Shown: positions 24,089 through 26,820 of the stretch, piece by piece
Position numbering within the stretch: position 1 is the first letter of the stretch
Layout of the letters: every line of letters begins with the position of its first letter
From: an uncultured Kineothrix sp.
Lineage (GTDB): Bacteria; Bacillota; Clostridia; Lachnospirales; Lachnospiraceae
Direction: 5' to 3'
NCBI GenBank assembly: GCA_910587275.1
Contig: CAJUMD010000017.1
Coordinates: 13,900 to 40,719 of the forward strand
DNA length: 26,820 bases
Notes under the pieces: generated by a model
What the model saw: the letters and a program-made list of their open reading frames with translations, nothing else
Told to the model about the DNA's origin: nothing
The model's database searches: none
Translations under genes and position numbers: made by a program

Positions 24089-24736
24089 ATGAATCTGAAA
24101 TATTATTTAAGAGGTCTTGGGCTTGGTATCGTTATTACGGCAGTCCTGCTGGGGATAACGTCAGGCGGAAGGAAAGCGGAGCCGACGGAAGCCGAGATTA
24201 TTACAAAGGCAAAAGAGCTGGGGATGATTGAGGCATCCGAACTTGCACAATACGTGGAGGATGCCAAGCTGGATACGGAAAAAAAGCTGAGGGCGGACAT
24301 TGAGGAAGAAATGTTTGCGCGCATAGAGGAAGAATTCAGGGCGGAACTGGAAAAAGAAGATGAAAAACAGGACGGGAATGGGACGGCTTCCGTGCAGCCG
24401 GAAGGATTAGGGGAAAGCCCGGCGGACGGAAGTGCGGAAGGTATGCCGGATGGTCCGGGAAGCGGTACATCGGGTGAAAACGGAAGCGGTACGCCGGCAG
24501 ACGGGGATACCGAAACCGTGCCGGAGCCGATGGAATTTACCGTCCATGAAGGTGAATTGCCGAAAGATGTCTGTATCCGGCTGGAACAGGCGGGGTTTGT
24601 GGAATCCGCATCGGAATTTGAGAAGTTCCTGCAGGAGAACGGGTATGACCGGTCCATTGTGGCGAGGAATTATAAGATACCGGCGGGAGCGGATGCGGAG
24701 AAGATCGCACGGATTATTACCGGGCACAGGGAGTAA
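24089..24736 (+). CDS. Membrane-anchored protein with MltG/YceG-like C-terminal subdomain
   Basis: This 215-residue protein has an N-terminal membrane helix (about 8-25, RGLGLGIVITAVLLGITSGG), a charged helical stretch (about 33-95), a low-complexity Gly/Ser/Pro/Asp-rich linker (about 96-148), and a 60-residue end. That end (FTVHEGELPKDVCIRLEQAG, FEKFLQENGYD and NYKIPAGADAEKIARIITG) matches the LysM-like N-terminal subdomain of MltG/YceG lytic transglycosylases. The catalytic transglycosylase domain is absent, so it is not expected to cut peptidoglycan by itself; binding of cell wall or a partner is possible. GGAG lies just upstream of the ATG, 18 bases after the previous gene. It is the last gene before the closing stem-loop. 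Its function is unknown. Confidence 0.72.
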   Translation: MNLKYYLRGLGLGIVITAVLLGITSGGRKAEPTEAEIITKAKELGMIEASELAQYVEDAKLDTEKKLRADIEEEMFARIEEEFRAELEKEDEKQDGNGTASVQPEGLGESPADGSAEGMPDGPGSGTSGENGSGTPADGDTETVPEPMEFTVHEGELPKDVCIRLEQAGFVESASEFEKFLQENGYDRSIVARNYKIPAGADAEKIARIITGHRE

Positions 24737-24741
24737 TTTGC

Positions 24742-24778
24742 AGCAGTTCGGTCTGAAATCAGTTCAGGCTGAATTGCT
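24742..24778 (+). terminator. Strong stem-loop closing the flagellar operon (possible terminator)
   Basis: Bases 24742-24757 pair with 24763-24778 without any mismatch (16 pairs, of which three are G-U) around the five-base loop ATCAG. It starts five bases after the stop of the last operon gene. There is no U-run directly after it; the nearest is at about 24803-24808. It may be a non-canonical terminator or a 3'-end-protecting hairpin. It stands just before the rpsB promoter, so it marks the operon boundary. Confidence 0.5.
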
Positions 24779-24808
24779 ACCGTAACCTTTGAAAGTGCTA
24801 AATTTTTC

Positions 24809-24838
24809 TTGCAAAAAGTGTTATTGATATGCTATAAT
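24809..24838 (+). promoter_or_regulatory. Vegetative promoter for rpsB-tsf
   Basis: TTGCAA (24809-24814) and TATAAT (24833-24838) are 18 bases apart. A TGC directly before the -10 (24830-24832) makes it an extended -10 promoter. An A/T-rich stretch lies upstream. The predicted start of transcription is near 24845, giving a leader of about 147 bases before rpsB. Confidence 0.8.
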
Positions 24839-24844
24839 TTAGAA

Positions 24845-24991
24845 GTTGTGACAATAAAACACGTATTCCCATTCAATGTCGGTGCTTTGCCGGCCGGTCG
24901 GATTGCTCCTATGGTTCGACTAACTGTTTTGGCGGGGTAGGCATTGGAGGATAAGGGGTGCGGAAGAAGCAAACCAAATGGAGGTAGAGAC
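24845..24991 (+). promoter_or_regulatory. Structured 5' leader of rpsB (candidate S2 autoregulatory leader)
   Basis: This gene-free region can fold as a branched structure. A closing stem pairs 24872-24880 with 24940-24948 (CAATGTC against GGCATTG plus two outer pairs). Inside it, 24896-24902 pairs with 24915-24921 (GGTCGGA against TTCGACT) around a 12-base loop, and a small hairpin can form at 24881-24891. The start of rpsB follows GGAGGT at 24980-24985. Feedback control of rpsB-tsf by S2 through the leader is known in E. coli; here it is inferred from structure alone. Confidence 0.45.
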
Positions 24992-25756
24992 ATGAGCGTT
25001 ATTTCAATGAAGCAGTTGCTGGAAGCGGGTGTTCATTTCGGGCACCAGACAAGAAGATGGAACCCCAAAATGGCTCCTTATATTTTTACGGAGAGAAACG
25101 GAATCCATATTATCGATTTGCAGAAATCCGTAGGTAAGGTGGACGAGGCGTATAAGGCAGTGTTTGATATTGCGTCCCAGGGCGGAACCATCCTTTTCGT
25201 TGGAACAAAGAAACAGGCACAGGATGCGGTAAAGACGGAAGCAGAGCGTTGCGGGATGTATTATGTGAATGAAAGATGGCTGGGCGGTATGCTGACCAAC
25301 TTCAAGACGATCCGCAGCAGGATTGATAGATTAAAACAGATTGAAACCATGTCGGAAGACGGGACGTTTGATGTTCTTCCTAAGAAGGAAGTTATCGCAC
25401 TCAGGAAAGAATGGGAGAAACTGGAGAAGAACCTTGGCGGTATTAAGGAAATGACAAGGATTCCCGACGCCATTTTTGTCGTAGATCCCAAGAAAGAAAG
25501 AATCTGTGTACAGGAAGCACATGCACTGGGAATTACATTAATCGGTATCGGCGATACCAACAGTGATCCGGAAGAACTGGATTATATCATTCCGGGTAAT
25601 GACGATGCCATCCGTGCGGTAAAACTGATTGTATCCAAGATGGCAGATGCCGTTGTGGAAGCAAACCAGGGTGAAGAAACCGTTACGGAGCAGATGGCGG
25701 AAGAATTTGCCACGGATGCGGAAGCTACCGATATAGAAGAAGTAGCGGCAGAATAA
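24992..25756 (+). CDS. rpsB: 30S ribosomal protein S2
   Basis: S2 is a small-subunit ribosomal protein that binds late, near S1 and the head of 16S rRNA. The 254-residue product starts MSVISMKQLLEAGVHFGHQT and continues RRWNPKMAPYIFTERNGIHI, which is diagnostic. GTKKQAQDAV, RWLGGMLTNFKT and the strand AIFVVDPKKE are also standard, as is the GIGDTNSDPEELDYIIPGND block. The C-terminal tail is acidic, as is usual. The start at 24992 has GGAGGT seven bases upstream; an in-frame TTG at 24944 would add 16 non-family residues. It is transcribed from its own promoter, with tsf following after 51 bases. Confidence 0.98.
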   Translation: MSVISMKQLLEAGVHFGHQTRRWNPKMAPYIFTERNGIHIIDLQKSVGKVDEAYKAVFDIASQGGTILFVGTKKQAQDAVKTEAERCGMYYVNERWLGGMLTNFKTIRSRIDRLKQIETMSEDGTFDVLPKKEVIALRKEWEKLEKNLGGIKEMTRIPDAIFVVDPKKERICVQEAHALGITLIGIGDTNSDPEELDYIIPGNDDAIRAVKLIVSKMADAVVEANQGEETVTEQMAEEFATDAEATDIEEVAAE

Positions 25757-25760
25757 GGAT

Positions 25761-25780
25761 TACCTGCCATAGAGCGGGTA
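25761..25780 (+). other. Stem-loop in the rpsB-tsf intergenic region
   Basis: TACCTGC (25761-25767) pairs with GCGGGTA (25774-25780), seven pairs with one G-U, around a six-base loop. It begins four bases after the rpsB stop and has no U-run. It may moderate read-through or processing between rpsB and tsf, as suggested for the equivalent gap in other bacteria. Confidence 0.45.
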
Positions 25781-25807
25781 GGAACGGATATATGGAGGAA
25801 GAAGAAA

Positions 25808-26740
25808 ATGGCTATTACAGCAGGAATGGTAAAAGAATTAAGGGAAATGACCGGTGCAGGTATGATGGACTGTAAAAAGGCTCTTACCGAAACCAATGGC
25901 GATATGGATGCGGCAGTGGAGTTTTTGAGGAAGAACGGACAGGCGAAGGCGGAGAAGAAGGCAGGAAGGATTGCAGCGGAAGGTCTTTGCCGCGTAGCGA
26001 TGGACGGTGACAAGTGTGCGGCTGTCGTGGAAGTAAATTCCGAAACGGATTTTGTGGCAAAGAACGAGGATTTCCAAAAGTTTGTGGAAGATGTGGCAGC
26101 ACAGGCGGTAAGTACGGATGCGGCGGATTTGGATGCATTTTTGGCGGAAGCATGGAAAGTGGATGCTTCTAAGACCGTAAAGGAAGCATTAGTGGAAAAG
26201 GTTGCGGTAATCGGTGAAAACCTGAACATCCGGAGATTTGAAAAAGTGGTTGCGGAAAACGGCTGTGTGGTATCTTATGTACATGGCGGCGGTAGAATCG
26301 GTGTTATCGTGGAAGCGGATACGGATGTGGTAAACGACGGGGTAAAGGAAGCCCTGACGAATATTGCGATGCAGGTAGCGGCACTTTCCCCGAAATACGT
26401 GTCCACGGCGGATGTATCCGAAGAATATAAGGCACATGAGAAAGAAATTCTGATGGCACAGATCGCACAGGATCCCAAGATGGCAGGAAAGCCGGAGAAA
26501 GTAATCGAGGGTGCGGTTATGGGACGTCTGAACAAGGAGTTAAAAGAAGTATGTCTGTTAGAGCAGACTTATGTGAAAGCAGAGGACGGAAAGCAGACGG
26601 TTGCACAGTATATTGCACAAGTGGCAAAAGAGAACAGTGCGAACCTTTCCGTAAAGAAATTTGTCCGTTTTGAAACCGGCGAAGGATTGGAGAAAAAAGA
26701 AGAAAACTTCGCAGAGGAAGTGGCGAAGCAGATGCGTTAG
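25808..26740 (+). CDS. tsf: Translation elongation factor Ts
   Basis: EF-Ts exchanges GDP for GTP on EF-Tu. It has 310 residues. The N-terminal UBA-like domain reads MVKELREMTGAGMMDCKKAL, then DMDAAVEFLRKNG. The EF-Tu-contacting motif is VNSETDFVAKNEDF. The core contains YVHGGGRIGVIVE and the later VCLLEQTYVK block, both typical. GGAGG lies several bases before the ATG. The gene ends 33 bases before an intrinsic terminator, so rpsB-tsf is a two-gene transcript. Confidence 0.98.
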   Translation: MAITAGMVKELREMTGAGMMDCKKALTETNGDMDAAVEFLRKNGQAKAEKKAGRIAAEGLCRVAMDGDKCAAVVEVNSETDFVAKNEDFQKFVEDVAAQAVSTDAADLDAFLAEAWKVDASKTVKEALVEKVAVIGENLNIRRFEKVVAENGCVVSYVHGGGRIGVIVEADTDVVNDGVKEALTNIAMQVAALSPKYVSTADVSEEYKAHEKEILMAQIAQDPKMAGKPEKVIEGAVMGRLNKELKEVCLLEQTYVKAEDGKQTVAQYIAQVAKENSANLSVKKFVRFETGEGLEKKEENFAEEVAKQMR

Positions 26741-26773
26741 TGAACTTTGCGGCAAATTTTATAATGAAACGAA

Positions 26774-26810
26774 AAGAATCTATGGGTAAATGCTCATAGG
26801 TTCTTTTTTT
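26774..26810 (+). terminator. Intrinsic terminator after tsf
   Basis: AAGAATCTATGGGT (26774-26787) pairs with GCTCATAGGTTCTT (26792-26805) over 14 positions, with three G-U pairs, around the loop AAAT. The stem runs into a seven-T tract ending at 26810. This is a textbook Rho-independent terminator for the rpsB-tsf transcript. Confidence 0.93.
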
Positions 26811-26820
26811 GAACTTTATA

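Noticed and set aside
1..26820. Mobile element, prophage, tRNA or defence genes
   Set aside because: No transposase, integrase, inverted terminal repeat, tRNA-like fold or restriction/toxin gene was recognised; every gene fits a flagellar, chemotaxis or ribosomal locus.

Overview
The window is one long, compact, plus-strand flagellar and chemotaxis operon followed by the ribosomal genes rpsB and tsf. No gene lies on the minus strand. Gene order, start-codon use (several GTG starts and one TTG start after strong AGGAGG-type Shine-Dalgarno sites) and the CheC/CheD/FliY chemotaxis set point to a motile Gram-positive Firmicute. The composition and the extra clostridial-type genes fit a member of the Lachnospiraceae (Roseburia/Butyrivibrio-like) best; that placement is inference.

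Layout: 1-1599 is the 3' part of flgE (hook protein, cut by the window edge). A consensus vegetative-type promoter and a GC-rich stem-loop (1579-1668) sit at its end. Then follow flbD (swrD), motA, motB, fliL, fliM, fliY, cheY, fliO, fliP, fliQ, fliR, flhB, flhA, flhF, flhG, a PilZ-domain protein, cheB, cheA, cheW, cheC, cheD, a small two-helix membrane protein, the flagellar sigma factor (fliA/sigD), a DUF342/FapA protein, a small hydrophilic protein of unknown function, a membrane-anchored coiled-coil protein with a C-terminal helix-turn-helix (swrB-like position and layout), and a membrane-anchored protein ending in an MltG/YceG-like subdomain. A strong stem-loop closes the operon at 24742-24778. 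An extended -10 promoter and a structured leader then precede rpsB-tsf, which end at a clear intrinsic terminator (26774-26810).

How it works together: FlgE is the hook. MotA/MotB/FliL form the stator. FliM and FliY form the switch. FliO, P, Q, R, FlhB and FlhA form the export gate. FlhF/FlhG set flagellar position and number. CheA, CheW, CheB, CheC, CheD and CheY carry the signal from receptors (not encoded here) to the switch. FliA drives late genes. The PilZ protein probably brakes motility in response to c-di-GMP.

The order is close to the Bacillus subtilis fla/che operon, which also runs flgE-swrD-fliL ... cheD-sigD-swrB next to rpsB-tsf. The differences are inserted genes: motAB, the PilZ gene, the small membrane gene before sigD, and fapA plus a small gene after it, and the MltG-like gene at the end. 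These insertions, the regulatory structures and the methionine-rich FliY linker are the most unusual parts. I found no transposon, prophage, CRISPR array or defence system, and no evidence for a wholly new system. There is no gene-free stretch longer than 300 bases; the longest gap is 24737-24991 and is described below.
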